Below are positions 1-5,365 of a DNA stretch of 5,365 nucleotides, one piece after another (position 1 is the first letter of the stretch; each line of letters opens with the position of its first letter). A model generated the notes under the pieces. It did not search any database, was not told where the DNA came from, and was given only the letters and a program-made list of their open reading frames with translations. A program made the position numbers and the translations under genes. The DNA comes from Streptomyces speibonae (lineage in GTDB: Bacteria; Actinomycetota; Actinomycetes; Streptomycetales; Streptomycetaceae). The stretch lies in NCBI GenBank assembly GCA_000715605.1, contig KL568522.1, forward strand, positions 72,917 through 78,281. The letters run 5' to 3'.

Positions 1-850
1 CGCCGACTACGACCGGGCCGCCGCCGCGCTTTACCACGAGCAGGCCCAGGACGTGGACATCGTCATCACCACGGCCCTGATCCCCGGCCGCCCGGCACCA
101 CGCCTGCTGACCGCCGCGGACGTGGCGGCGATGAAGCCCGGCAGCGTCGTCGTCGACATGGCGGCCGCCCAGGGCGGCAACGTCGAGGGCACCATCGCCG
201 GCCGGACCGTGGTGACCGACAACGGCGTGACCATCATCGGCTACACCGACCTGGCCTCCCGGCTGCCCGACCAGGCCTCGCAGATGTTCGGCACCAACGT
301 GGTCAACCTGCTCGCGCTGATCACCCCCGGCAAGGACGGCCGGCCCGTCCTCGACTTCGACGACGTGGTCCAGCGGGCCGTCACCGTGGTCCGCTCCGGC
401 CAGGTCACCTGGCCGCCCCCACCCGTCGCCGTCTCGGCCGCCCCCCAGGACACCGCACCCGAGGAACCCGCCGCCGCGCCCGCGGACCCCGAGCGGCCCC
501 GGTTCACCCCCGCGGCGCGCTACGGCCTCATCGGCCTCGGCATGCTGGCGACCTTTCTGCTGGTCGCCTACGCTCCCGCCCAACTGGCGGAGAACTTCAC
601 CGTGTTCGCGCTGGCCGTCGTCATCGGCTTCTACGTCATCGGCAAGGTCCACCACGCCCTGCACACGCCGCTGATGTCGGTGACCAACGCCATCTCCGGG
701 ATCGTGGTGATCGGGGCGCTGGTGCAGATCGGACACGGCAACCGGCTCGTCACCGTGCTCTCCTTCGTGGCGATCCTGCTGACGAGCGTGAACGTCTTCG
801 GAGGCTTCGCCGTCACCCGCCGCATGCTGTCCATGTTCTCGAAGGGCTGA
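1..850 (+). CDS. pntA: NAD(P) transhydrogenase subunit alpha, 5'-truncated by window edge
   Basis: This is the alpha subunit of the proton-translocating membrane transhydrogenase, which carries the NAD(H)-binding domain I and part of membrane domain II. The frame is open from base 2, giving 282 visible residues. E. coli PntA has about 510, so roughly 230 N-terminal residues lie outside; the GTG at 53 is internal. The visible sequence starts in the alanine dehydrogenase/PNT C-terminal fold, with VDIVITTALIPGRPAP, then VVDMAAAQGGN and GYTDLASRLP, the region of the family's mobile loop. A Pro/Ala-rich linker follows (about 410-510). Four hydrophobic helices come next (about 521-577, 596-649, 671-733, 746-814), including the conserved HALHTPLMSVTNAISG and the C-terminal FGGFAVTRRML. 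Domains I and II are thus fused, as in E. coli. The stop is 3 bases before pntB, so the two are almost certainly one operon. The assignment is secure; only the N-terminus is unseen. Confidence 0.96.
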   Translation, partial: ADYDRAAAALYHEQAQDVDIVITTALIPGRPAPRLLTAADVAAMKPGSVVVDMAAAQGGNVEGTIAGRTVVTDNGVTIIGYTDLASRLPDQASQMFGTNVVNLLALITPGKDGRPVLDFDDVVQRAVTVVRSGQVTWPPPPVAVSAAPQDTAPEEPAAAPADPERPRFTPAARYGLIGLGMLATFLLVAYAPAQLAENFTVFALAVVIGFYVIGKVHHALHTPLMSVTNAISGIVVIGALVQIGHGNRLVTVLSFVAILLTSVNVFGGFAVTRRMLSMFSKG

Positions 851-853
851 CCG

Positions 854-2305
854 ATGACATTCACAACGGCTTCCCGCGCGGCCGACCTGGTCGCCGCCCT
901 GCTGTTCATCCTCAGCCTCGCCGGCCTGTCCCAGCACCGGACCTCGCGCGCCGGCGTCGTCTACGGCATCGCGGGAATGGCGCTCGCCCTCACCGCCACG
1001 ATCGTGGCCGCGACGGACAGCGTCTCCGGCGGTGCGATCGCGGCGATCCTCCTCGCGACCGCGGCCGGAGCCGTGGCGGGTCTGTGGCGGGCCAGGCGCG
1101 TGGAGATGACGCAGATGCCCGAGCTCATCGCCGTGCTGCACAGTTTCGTCGGCCTCGCGGCCGTCCTGGTGGGCTGGAACAGCTACCTGGAGGTCGAGGC
1201 CGACGACGCGCAGACCGCCGTACCCGCCGAACTGCTGCGCATCCACCACGCCGAGGTGTTCATCGGCATCTTCATCGGCGCGGTCACCTTCACCGGTTCC
1301 CTCGTCGCCTACCTGAAGCTGTCCGAGCGGATCAAGTCCCGGCCGCTGGTCCTGCCCGGCAAGAACGCCCTCAACCTGGGCGCGCTGGCCGCCTTCGCCG
1401 CGCTGACGGTCTGGTTCACCGTCAGCCCGAACCTCCCGATGATGATCGCGGTCACGGTCCTGGCGCTCGCCCTGGGCTGGCACCTGGTCGCCTCCATCGG
1501 CGGCGGCGACATGCCCGTCGTCGTCTCCATGCTCAACAGCTACTCCGGCTGGGCCGCGGCGGCGGCCGGATTCCTGCTCGACAACAACCTGCTGATCGTC
1601 ACCGGCGCGCTCGTCGGATCCTCCGGTGCCTATCTGAGCTACATCATGTGCAAGGCGATGAACCGTTCCTTCCTCTCGGTCATCGCGGGCGGCTTCGGCA
1701 TCGAGGCCCCGCCGTCCGGCGGCGAGGAGCAGCGCGGGCACCGTGAGACACGGGCCGAGGAGGTGGCCGGACTCCTCGCCGCGGCCCGGTCCGTGGTGAT
1801 CACCCCCGGCTACGGCATGGCCGTGGCCCAGGCGCAGCATCCGGTGGCGGAGCTGACCCGTCGGCTGCGCGAACGCGGCGTCGAGGTCCGCTTCGGCGTC
1901 CATCCCGTCGCCGGCCGCCTGCCCGGGCACATGAACGTGCTCCTGGCCGAGGCGAAGGTGCCGTACGACATCGTCCTGGAGATGGACGAGATCAACGACG
2001 ACTTCGCGGACACGTCCGTCGTCCTGGTCATCGGCGCCAACGACACGGTCAACCCGGCGGCGATGGACGACCCCGCGAGCCCGATCGCGGGCATGCCCGT
2101 ACTCCGCGTGTGGGAGGCCGAAGAGGTCGTCGTCTTCAAACGCTCGATGGCCTCCGGCTACGCCGGTGTGCAGAACCCGCTGTTCTTCCGCGACAACAGC
2201 AGCATGCTCTTCGGTGACGCCCGCCAGAGCGTCGAGAACATCCTGCACGCCCTCGACTCCCACGCCCCCACGACGACCCCCCGGCAGACCACGGCGGCGC
2301 ACTGA
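854..2305 (+). CDS. pntB: NAD(P) transhydrogenase subunit beta
   Basis: This beta subunit completes the transhydrogenase. It supplies the rest of the proton channel and the NADP(H)-binding domain III on the cytoplasmic side, and the enzyme couples proton entry to hydride transfer from NADH to NADP+. The protein has 483 aa, close to the usual 460-480. Residues about 1-280 are a series of hydrophobic helices. They include [16 protein letters not shown], whose His96 matches the channel histidine of the E. coli enzyme (His91), and [20 protein letters not shown], whose Asn229 matches E. coli Asn222. A charged linker (about 285-305) leads to domain III, with the nucleotide-binding [10 protein letters not shown] (319-328), [27 protein letters not shown] (394-401) and [16 protein letters not shown] (429-444). 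The ATG is 3 bases after the pntA stop. A GAAGGG ribosome-binding site (841-846) lies inside the last pntA codons, suggesting coupled translation. The last 15 or so residues are a Thr/Pro-rich tail beyond the conserved fold. Confidence 0.97.
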   Translation: MTFTTASRAADLVAALLFILSLAGLSQHRTSRAGVVYGIAGMALALTATIVAATDSVSGGAIAAILLATAAGAVAGLWRARRVEMTQMPELIAVLHSFVGLAAVLVGWNSYLEVEADDAQTAVPAELLRIHHAEVFIGIFIGAVTFTGSLVAYLKLSERIKSRPLVLPGKNALNLGALAAFAALTVWFTVSPNLPMMIAVTVLALALGWHLVASIGGGDMPVVVSMLNSYSGWAAAAAGFLLDNNLLIVTGALVGSSGAYLSYIMCKAMNRSFLSVIAGGFGIEAPPSGGEEQRGHRETRAEEVAGLLAAARSVVITPGYGMAVAQAQHPVAELTRRLRERGVEVRFGVHPVAGRLPGHMNVLLAEAKVPYDIVLEMDEINDDFADTSVVLVIGANDTVNPAAMDDPASPIAGMPVLRVWEAEEVVVFKRSMASGYAGVQNPLFFRDNSSMLFGDARQSVENILHALDSHAPTTTPRQTTAAH

Positions 2306-2329
2306 CCACCGCACCTCTCGTGGCGAGCC

Positions 2330-2359
2330 CCCCGGCAGGTCCTCACGACCCTGCCGGGG
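2330..2359. terminator. Probable bidirectional terminator between pntB and the convergent MerR gene
   Basis: There is a perfect 10-bp inverted repeat: CCCCGGCAGG (2330-2339) and CCTGCCGGGG (2350-2359), with a 10-base loop. The stem can gain two more pairs past a one-base bulge. It begins 24 bases after the pntB stop, and the loop contains the stop codon of the minus-strand MerR gene (2343-2345). Neither side has a clear T-run, which is common for Streptomyces terminators. A role in both directions is inferred from the convergent layout. Confidence 0.7.
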
Positions 2360-3254
2360 CGGCGGGTGAGTCCTGGGCGAACAGTTCCGCCGCCAGTTCC
2401 ATGCAGCGCAGGCGGGCCGGGGAGAAGTCGTAGGGCATCTTGCCGATGGCTTCCACCGCGCTCATGGAACCGGGCTCCCGCGGGGCGGAGCCTCCCGCGC
2501 CGTCATCAGCGGGGGAGGGGCGCGAGGTGTCCCAGGCGTCGAAGAGGGCGTCGTCGTCCTGGTCCAGGCCGGACTCCTCGATGACGGCCTGCAGTTCGTT
2601 CTCGAAGGCGTGCCGCTCGGCGGCCACCCGCGCCACCCGTGGATCGTCGACGGCGACACCGTCGTCGAGTGCCTCCTCGGCGGCGTCGACGCGGTCGGAC
2701 TCCTCCCGCAGAGCGGGATGCGCGGCCAGGGCGACGAAGCGGGTGGCCTGGACGGCCGCGCCGAGCGGGCCGAAGATCCGCTCGGTGACCAGCAGACCGT
2801 CCAGGTCCGCCGGACGCAGGGAGCCCTCCGGCAGATCCCTGAGGCGGGCGGTGACGATGTCGGAGAGCAGGCCCATCCGGCTGCCCTCGGTGCGCATCCG
2901 CTGTACGGCGGTGCGCTGCCGCCGCAGTTCCGCCTCCCGCTCGGCGAGGGTTTCCTCCAACCGCTCCAGGATGCCCGCGACATCCTCGCCGCTGTCCGCA
3001 CCGGCGGACGCCGTGCCGGTGGTGAAGGCGTCACGGATGTCGTCCAGGGCGATTCCGGCGTCGGCCATCCTGCGGATCCACAGCAGGCGGATCATGTCCT
3101 CGTACCCGTAGCGGCGGCGGCCGTCGCCGCCCCGCTCGGGCTCGGGGAGCAGGCCGATCTCGTGGTAGTGGCGGATCGCCCGCGGCGTGCTGCCGACGAA
3201 GGCCGCCGCGTCACCGATCTTGACCTGACGGGGTGGCACGAAGGACGAGTGCAC
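2343..3254 (-). CDS. MerR-family transcriptional regulator (303 aa)
   Basis: This is a DNA-binding regulator of the MerR family. The N-terminal winged HTH covers about residues 10-78: VKIGDAAAFVGSTPRAIRHY, then HEIGLLPEPER, the wing GRRRYGYEDM, and the second helix pair RLLWIRRMADAGIALDDIRDAF. A charged, probably coiled-coil dimerisation helix follows (about 94-125, ILERLEETLAEREAELRRQR). The C-terminal half (130-303) is acidic and I do not recognise it; it holds the only cysteine (284), so a metal- or thiol-sensing site is unlikely. Family members usually have 120-280 aa, so this one is long. The GTG start at 3254 is chosen for a strong GAGGAAAGG ribosome-binding site 8 bases upstream (3263-3271); an in-frame GTG five codons later has no such support. 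It lies 54 bases downstream of the other MerR gene in the same direction and may share its transcript. Its effector and targets are unknown. Confidence 0.88.
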   Translation of the reverse strand: MHSSFVPPRQVKIGDAAAFVGSTPRAIRHYHEIGLLPEPERGGDGRRRYGYEDMIRLLWIRRMADAGIALDDIRDAFTTGTASAGADSGEDVAGILERLEETLAEREAELRRQRTAVQRMRTEGSRMGLLSDIVTARLRDLPEGSLRPADLDGLLVTERIFGPLGAAVQATRFVALAAHPALREESDRVDAAEEALDDGVAVDDPRVARVAAERHAFENELQAVIEESGLDQDDDALFDAWDTSRPSPADDGAGGSAPREPGSMSAVEAIGKMPYDFSPARLRCMELAAELFAQDSPAAPAGS

Positions 3255-3278
3255 GAGCAGGACCTTTCCTCAGGGCAT

Positions 3279-3308
3279 CGGAACGTGAGTCCACGACACC
3301 ACATTCCG
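3279..3308. repeat. Imperfect inverted repeat between the two MerR genes
   Basis: CGGAACGT (3279-3286) and ACATTCCG (3301-3308) form 8-base arms with one mismatch, 14 bases apart. They occupy about half of the 54-base gap, just upstream of the ribosome-binding site of the downstream MerR gene. The repeat could be an operator or a weak RNA hairpin between the two genes. The arms are short and the loop is long, so chance is a real possibility. Confidence 0.25.
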
Positions 3309-4352
3309 CTACGGCAGGTGCAACCCCACGGCCTGCGGGCCCTGGGGCGGATCCGTCGCGCTCATCGCGTCGGCGATCCAGGCGTAGGGGATCGGGTCGT
3401 GGTCCGCATCCGCCTCGGTTCCGTTGATGCGGGACACCAGGGACACGTACCGGCCGTGGGTGTCGTCGTACACGGGGGCGCCGGAGGCGGCTTCCTCCTC
3501 GGCGATCCGGCGCAGGAGGTCCGGCACCTGCCGGTAGCCGTCGGCCATCCGGTCGCGCACCTCCGGCGTGAGCGGGGTGCCGGACAAGGCGGTGGCCGCT
3601 TCCATGAAGCGGACCACGGCCTCCTGCACCCGCGCGGACCGCGGGGACTCCCCGGCACGGTGCGCGGCGAGAAGCTCCTCCATCAGCGGGGCACCGGTGT
3701 CGTGGATGAACTCCTGGAAGGGCTCGGTCGCCAGGGGCCGGGCCTCCGGCGCGGCATGGGCGTCCTTGAGGTAGGCGCGGACCCTGTCCCGGAACTCCGG
3801 GTCCCGTACCAGGTCGGCCAGCTCGATCCAGGCCTCGAGCTGCGCGGCCGTGGGGTCCTCGGGAAGCACCGGGCGCATCGCCCGCAACCGGTCGACGAAC
3901 CCGTCGGGGACGTCCAGTCCCTCGCCCACGTCGTTCCAGAACGCGTCGACGACCTCCTCACGTTCCTCGTCGGTCATCGAGACGAGCTTGTGCATCAGGC
4001 CGGCCCGCTCGGCGGTGTCGCCCTGCCTGATCAGGATCCGCAGCACCGCACGCCGGGCCCGCAGCGTGCGTTCCTGGCGCTCGACGACCTCCAGGTGCGT
4101 GGTGAGCAGCTCGTGCAAGGTCGTGCCGCCGTCGAGCAGGCGGCGGATCTCCCGCAGGTCGGTGCCCAACTCCCGCAGTGTTCGCACCAGTTCCAGCCGG
4201 GCGATGGCGTCGATGTCGTACATGCGGTGGCCCGTCCCGTTGACTGCCGTGTGCGCGACGAGGCCGGTGTCGGAGTAGAACCGCACGGCACTCACACTCA
4301 GGCCGCTGCGGCGCGCGGCGTCTCCGATGGGGTACAGCTCGTGGTCGCTCAT
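3309..4352 (-). CDS. MerR-family transcriptional regulator with long C-terminal domain (347 aa)
   Basis: This is a MerR-type DNA-binding regulator. The winged HTH fills about residues 5-75: LYPIGDAARRSGLSVSAVRF, YSDTGLV, the wing GHRMYDIDAIARL and the second HTH RTLRELGTDLREIRRLL. A long helix for dimerisation follows (about 78-112). The remaining 230 or so residues look helical and charged (for example DAFWNDVGEGLDVPDGF and ELADLVRDPEFRDRVRAYL). They probably hold a ligand-binding domain, by analogy with large MerR drug sensors, but I do not recognise the fold. There is no cysteine in the protein, which excludes a SoxR iron-sulfur cluster or a Cys metal site. The frame stays open 54 codons further upstream, but those codons cross the palindrome and hairpin and look non-coding. 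The HTH begins just after the ATG at 4352, so that start is preferred. It has no good ribosome-binding site and the mRNA is probably leaderless. Autoregulation is likely from the promoter layout. Confidence 0.88.
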   Translation of the reverse strand: MSDHELYPIGDAARRSGLSVSAVRFYSDTGLVAHTAVNGTGHRMYDIDAIARLELVRTLRELGTDLREIRRLLDGGTTLHELLTTHLEVVERQERTLRARRAVLRILIRQGDTAERAGLMHKLVSMTDEEREEVVDAFWNDVGEGLDVPDGFVDRLRAMRPVLPEDPTAAQLEAWIELADLVRDPEFRDRVRAYLKDAHAAPEARPLATEPFQEFIHDTGAPLMEELLAAHRAGESPRSARVQEAVVRFMEAATALSGTPLTPEVRDRMADGYRQVPDLLRRIAEEEAASGAPVYDDTHGRYVSLVSRINGTEADADHDPIPYAWIADAMSATDPPQGPQAVGLHLP

Positions 4353-4358
4353 GCCGCC

Positions 4359-4389
4359 ACTGTGCTGCCTCAAGCGGCTTGAGGCGCAA
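4359..4389 (-). promoter_or_regulatory. Predicted MerR-type promoter with 19-bp spacer, leaderless
   Basis: Read on the minus strand, a -35-like TTGCGC (4384-4389, 4 of 6 matches to TTGACA) and a -10-like CACAGT (4359-4364, 3 of 6 to TATAAT) are 19 bases apart. This over-long spacer is the hallmark of promoters that MerR regulators activate by twisting the DNA, and a palindrome fills it. The base about 7 positions after the -10 is the A of the MerR ATG at 4352. This predicts a leaderless mRNA and fits the lack of a ribosome-binding site. The hexamers are weak, so the support comes from the combination. Confidence 0.55.
4367..4385. promoter_or_regulatory. Perfect 19-bp palindrome, probable MerR operator
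   Basis: GCCTCAAGC (4367-4375) and GCTTGAGGC (4377-4385) are perfect inverted repeats around one central base. The CCTCAAG...CTTGAGG arms are the same as those of the SoxR box, but the centre is CGG rather than four bases (17-bp instead of 18-bp core). The site is 15 bases upstream of the MerR gene at 3309-4352, which is the likely binder. Confidence 0.72.
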
Positions 4390-4416
4390 GTCCGTACGCG
4401 CGAGGCAAGGGAAGCG

Positions 4417-4447
4417 CGCTGCTCGTGCCGGTGCGGCACGAGCAGCG
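4417..4447 (-). terminator. Strong hairpin, probable terminator of the RidA-like gene
   Basis: CGCTGCTCGTGCCG (4417-4430) and CGGCACGAGCAGCG (4434-4447) make a perfect 14-bp stem with a 3-base loop. It starts 17 bases after the stop of the minus-strand RidA-like gene and precedes the promoter of the next minus-strand gene, so it should insulate the two. No T-run follows; the downstream bases on the minus strand are only pyrimidine-rich (CGCTTCCCTTGCC). Confidence 0.8.
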
Positions 4448-4464
4448 GGGGCGGCGGCGTCACA

Positions 4465-4866
4465 TCACGCGACGGCGGTCCCCTCCAGCTCGACCATCTG
4501 GCCGGGGACCGCAAGCCGTGTCACCCCGAGCATCGTGGTGGCCGGTGCCACCCCGGCGGCGCCCAGCCGCGACGCCAGCACACCGTAGTGGGGGAGCAGC
4601 AGCTCCACGTCGGTGGTGTGGACGTTCAGCCGCACGAGGTGCGCGAGGGACATGCCGGCCTCGCCGAGTACGGCCTCGAGGTTGTCGAGGCTCAGCGCCA
4701 ACTGCGCGGCCATGTCCCCCTCGTGCAGGGGTGTGCCGTCGGCGCTCATCGCGGTCTGTCCCGAGCAGTACAGTGTCCGGGTGTGCCCGGAGACCAACTC
4801 CCCCTGGTTGAAACCCATTTCGGCCGACCAGGTCACCGGGTTGACCGCCGTTCGCTCCACTGCCAC
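4465..4866 (-). CDS. RidA/YjgF/UK114-family protein, subgroup without the catalytic Arg
   Basis: This is a small cytoplasmic protein of the RidA (YjgF/YER057c/UK114) family, whose members form trimers; the best-known ones hydrolyse reactive enamine/imine intermediates. The 133-aa length is typical. Visible family features are LYCSGQTAMSADGTPLHEGD (32-51), AAQLALSLDNLEAVLGEAGMSLAHLVRLNVHTTDV (53-87), and the C-terminal strand region VAPATTMLGVTRLAVPGQMVELEGTAV. Where RidA has the substrate-binding Arg in PAR(T), this protein has PATT (Thr110). That places it among Rid subgroups that are not expected to show classic imine deaminase activity. The GTG at 4866 is chosen because GGAG lies 5 bases upstream; GTG 4860 is an alternative two codons later. 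The frame is open further upstream, but it runs into the divergent regulator gene. The gene is head-to-head with the YafY-type regulator, which probably controls it. Its substrate is unknown. Confidence 0.9.
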   Translation of the reverse strand: MAVERTAVNPVTWSAEMGFNQGELVSGHTRTLYCSGQTAMSADGTPLHEGDMAAQLALSLDNLEAVLGEAGMSLAHLVRLNVHTTDVELLLPHYGVLASRLGAAGVAPATTMLGVTRLAVPGQMVELEGTAVA

Positions 4867-4912
4867 ATCAGCTCCGTTCGTTGACGTCGGTGCCGATGAG
4901 CCTGCCGGTGAA

Positions 4913-4933
4913 ACATGACATCCTCGGTCATGT
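4913..4933. promoter_or_regulatory. Inverted repeat in the divergent intergenic region, candidate operator
   Basis: ACATGAC (4913-4919) and GTCATGT (4927-4933) are perfect 7-base arms with a 7-base spacer. The repeat is the main symmetric element in the 86-bp gap between the RidA-like gene (start 4866) and the WYL-type regulator (start 4953). It overlaps the best promoter candidate of the regulator. The regulator binding it to control both genes is an inference from position and symmetry. Confidence 0.55.
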
Positions 4934-4943
4934 ATTCGATAGG
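4915..4943 (+). promoter_or_regulatory. Possible promoter of the YafY-type regulator
   Basis: ATGACA (4915-4920, 5 of 6 to TTGACA) and GATAGG (4938-4943, 3 of 6 to TATAAT) are 17 bases apart. Transcription would then start around 4950, giving almost no leader. That conflicts with using AGGG at 4941-4944 as a ribosome-binding site, so one of the two readings is wrong. The -35 lies inside the inverted repeat, so a bound regulator would block it. Confidence 0.3.
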
Positions 4944-4952
4944 GTTTCGCGC

Positions 4953-5365
4953 ATGCGCGCCGATCGCCTGGTCTCACTGGTGCTGCTGCTGCGTCAGCGC
5001 GGGCGGATGACCGCGGACAGCCTGGCCCGCGAACTGGAGGTGTCCACCCGCACCGTGCTGCGCGACATCGAGGCACTGTCCGCGGCCGGCGTCCCGGTCT
5101 ACGCCGAACGCGGCCGGCACGGCGGGTTCGCGCTGCTGCCCGGCTTCCGGACCGAGCTCACCGGACTGAACCACGACGAGACGCTCGCCCTGCTGACCGC
5201 CGGATCGCGGCGCGGTGAGCAGGTGTTCGGCCTCGGCCCGGCGCTCGCCTCGGCCCTGCGCAAGGTGGTCGACGCGCTGCCGGAAGGCCATCGGGCCACC
5301 GCGGGAGACGCGGTCCGGCGCCTTCTCGTCGAACCGGAAACCGACCTGCTGCCACGTCGGCGGGG
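4953..5365 (+). CDS. YafY-type HTH transcriptional regulator (probable WYL protein), 3'-truncated by window edge
   Basis: This is the N-terminal 137 residues of a DeoR/YafY-type regulator. The frame is still open at the window end. Residues 3-63 form a winged HTH: RADRLVSLVLLLRQRGRMTA, the recognition part LARELEVSTRTVLRDIEALS (24-43), then GVPVYAERGRHGGFALLPGF, the typical wing of this family. The following helical stretch (about 70-125, LNHDETLALLTAG and ALASALRKVVDALP) matches the linker that precedes a WYL domain. The WYL domain itself would begin beyond the edge and is not seen; whole proteins have about 310-330 aa. The ATG at 4953 fits the HTH start and has AGGG 8 bases upstream. It is divergent from the RidA-like gene, a common arrangement for this family, where the regulator often represses the neighbouring small enzyme gene. 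WYL domains are known to bind nucleic acid or small-molecule ligands; the ligand here is unknown. Confidence 0.88.
   Translation, partial: MRADRLVSLVLLLRQRGRMTADSLARELEVSTRTVLRDIEALSAAGVPVYAERGRHGGFALLPGFRTELTGLNHDETLALLTAGSRRGEQVFGLGPALASALRKVVDALPEGHRATAGDAVRRLLVEPETDLLPRRR

Noticed and set aside
1084..1746. A 220-residue Arg-rich frame inside pntB on the same strand
   Set aside because: It lies wholly within the strongly conserved pntB in another phase, and its Arg/Gly/His-rich composition is typical of frame-shifted high-GC coding DNA.
2610..4382. A 590-residue open frame on the plus strand opposite both MerR genes
   Set aside because: Both MerR genes are in the same reading phase, so their high-GC codon bias keeps one antisense frame free of stops across both and the short gap. 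The translation has no recognisable fold and is biased toward His, Arg, Gly and Val. It is a shadow frame.
4367..4385. A SoxR box with the neighbouring MerR gene as soxR
   Set aside because: The arms match, but the core is one base short and the protein has no cysteines for the iron-sulfur cluster; it is also about twice the length of SoxR.
4353..4514. N-terminal extension of the upstream MerR gene to a start at 4514
   Set aside because: The extension crosses the 14-bp hairpin, the palindrome and the end of the RidA-like gene. It is of low complexity (Arg/Pro/Ser) and lies before an HTH that already begins correctly at the 4352 ATG.
4881..4886. TTGACG as a -35 element for the WYL-type regulator
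   Set aside because: No -10-like sequence occurs 16-19 bases downstream, where the sequence is GC-rich.
4867..5076. N-terminal extension of the RidA-like gene to 5076
   Set aside because: It would overlap the well-supported regulator gene on the other strand and adds Arg/Pro/Cys-rich sequence not found in the family. The GTG at 4866 has a ribosome-binding site and gives the usual length.

Overview
The window is very GC-rich (many codons end in G or C), uses GTG as well as ATG starts, and has dense shadow frames. These traits, together with the gene content, suggest a Streptomyces or a close actinomycete. It holds six genes: four complete, and one cut at each edge. It reads as ordinary chromosomal sequence, with no sign of mobile elements, CRISPR arrays, tRNA or rRNA.

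Left part (1-2305, plus strand): a pntAB operon for the membrane-bound, proton-translocating NAD(P) transhydrogenase. The alpha subunit lacks its N-terminal part because the window starts inside it, and the beta subunit is complete. Three bases separate the genes, so they are probably translationally coupled. Together they would make NADPH from NADH using the proton gradient. A perfect 10-bp stem at 2330-2359 separates pntB from the convergent gene and could terminate transcription from both sides.

Middle part (2343-4352, minus strand): two consecutive MerR-family regulators, 54 bases apart and in the same reading phase. The upstream one (347 aa) has an unusually long C-terminal domain and no cysteine. 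Its start is preceded by a perfect 19-bp palindrome between poor -35 and -10 hexamers spaced 19 bp apart. This is the classic layout of a MerR-controlled promoter, and the predicted start of transcription falls on the start codon (a leaderless mRNA). The downstream one (303 aa) has its own good ribosome-binding site.

Right part (4465-5365): a minus-strand RidA/YjgF-like gene, closed by a perfect 14-bp hairpin, is transcribed divergently from a plus-strand YafY-type (HTH plus probable WYL) regulator that runs off the window. The 86-bp region between them carries a 7-7-7 inverted repeat, a natural candidate operator for the WYL regulator. The RidA-like protein lacks the arginine needed by true RidA imine deaminases.

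Nothing here clearly amounts to a new system. The most testable points are the MerR-type leaderless promoter and the WYL/RidA-like divergent pair.
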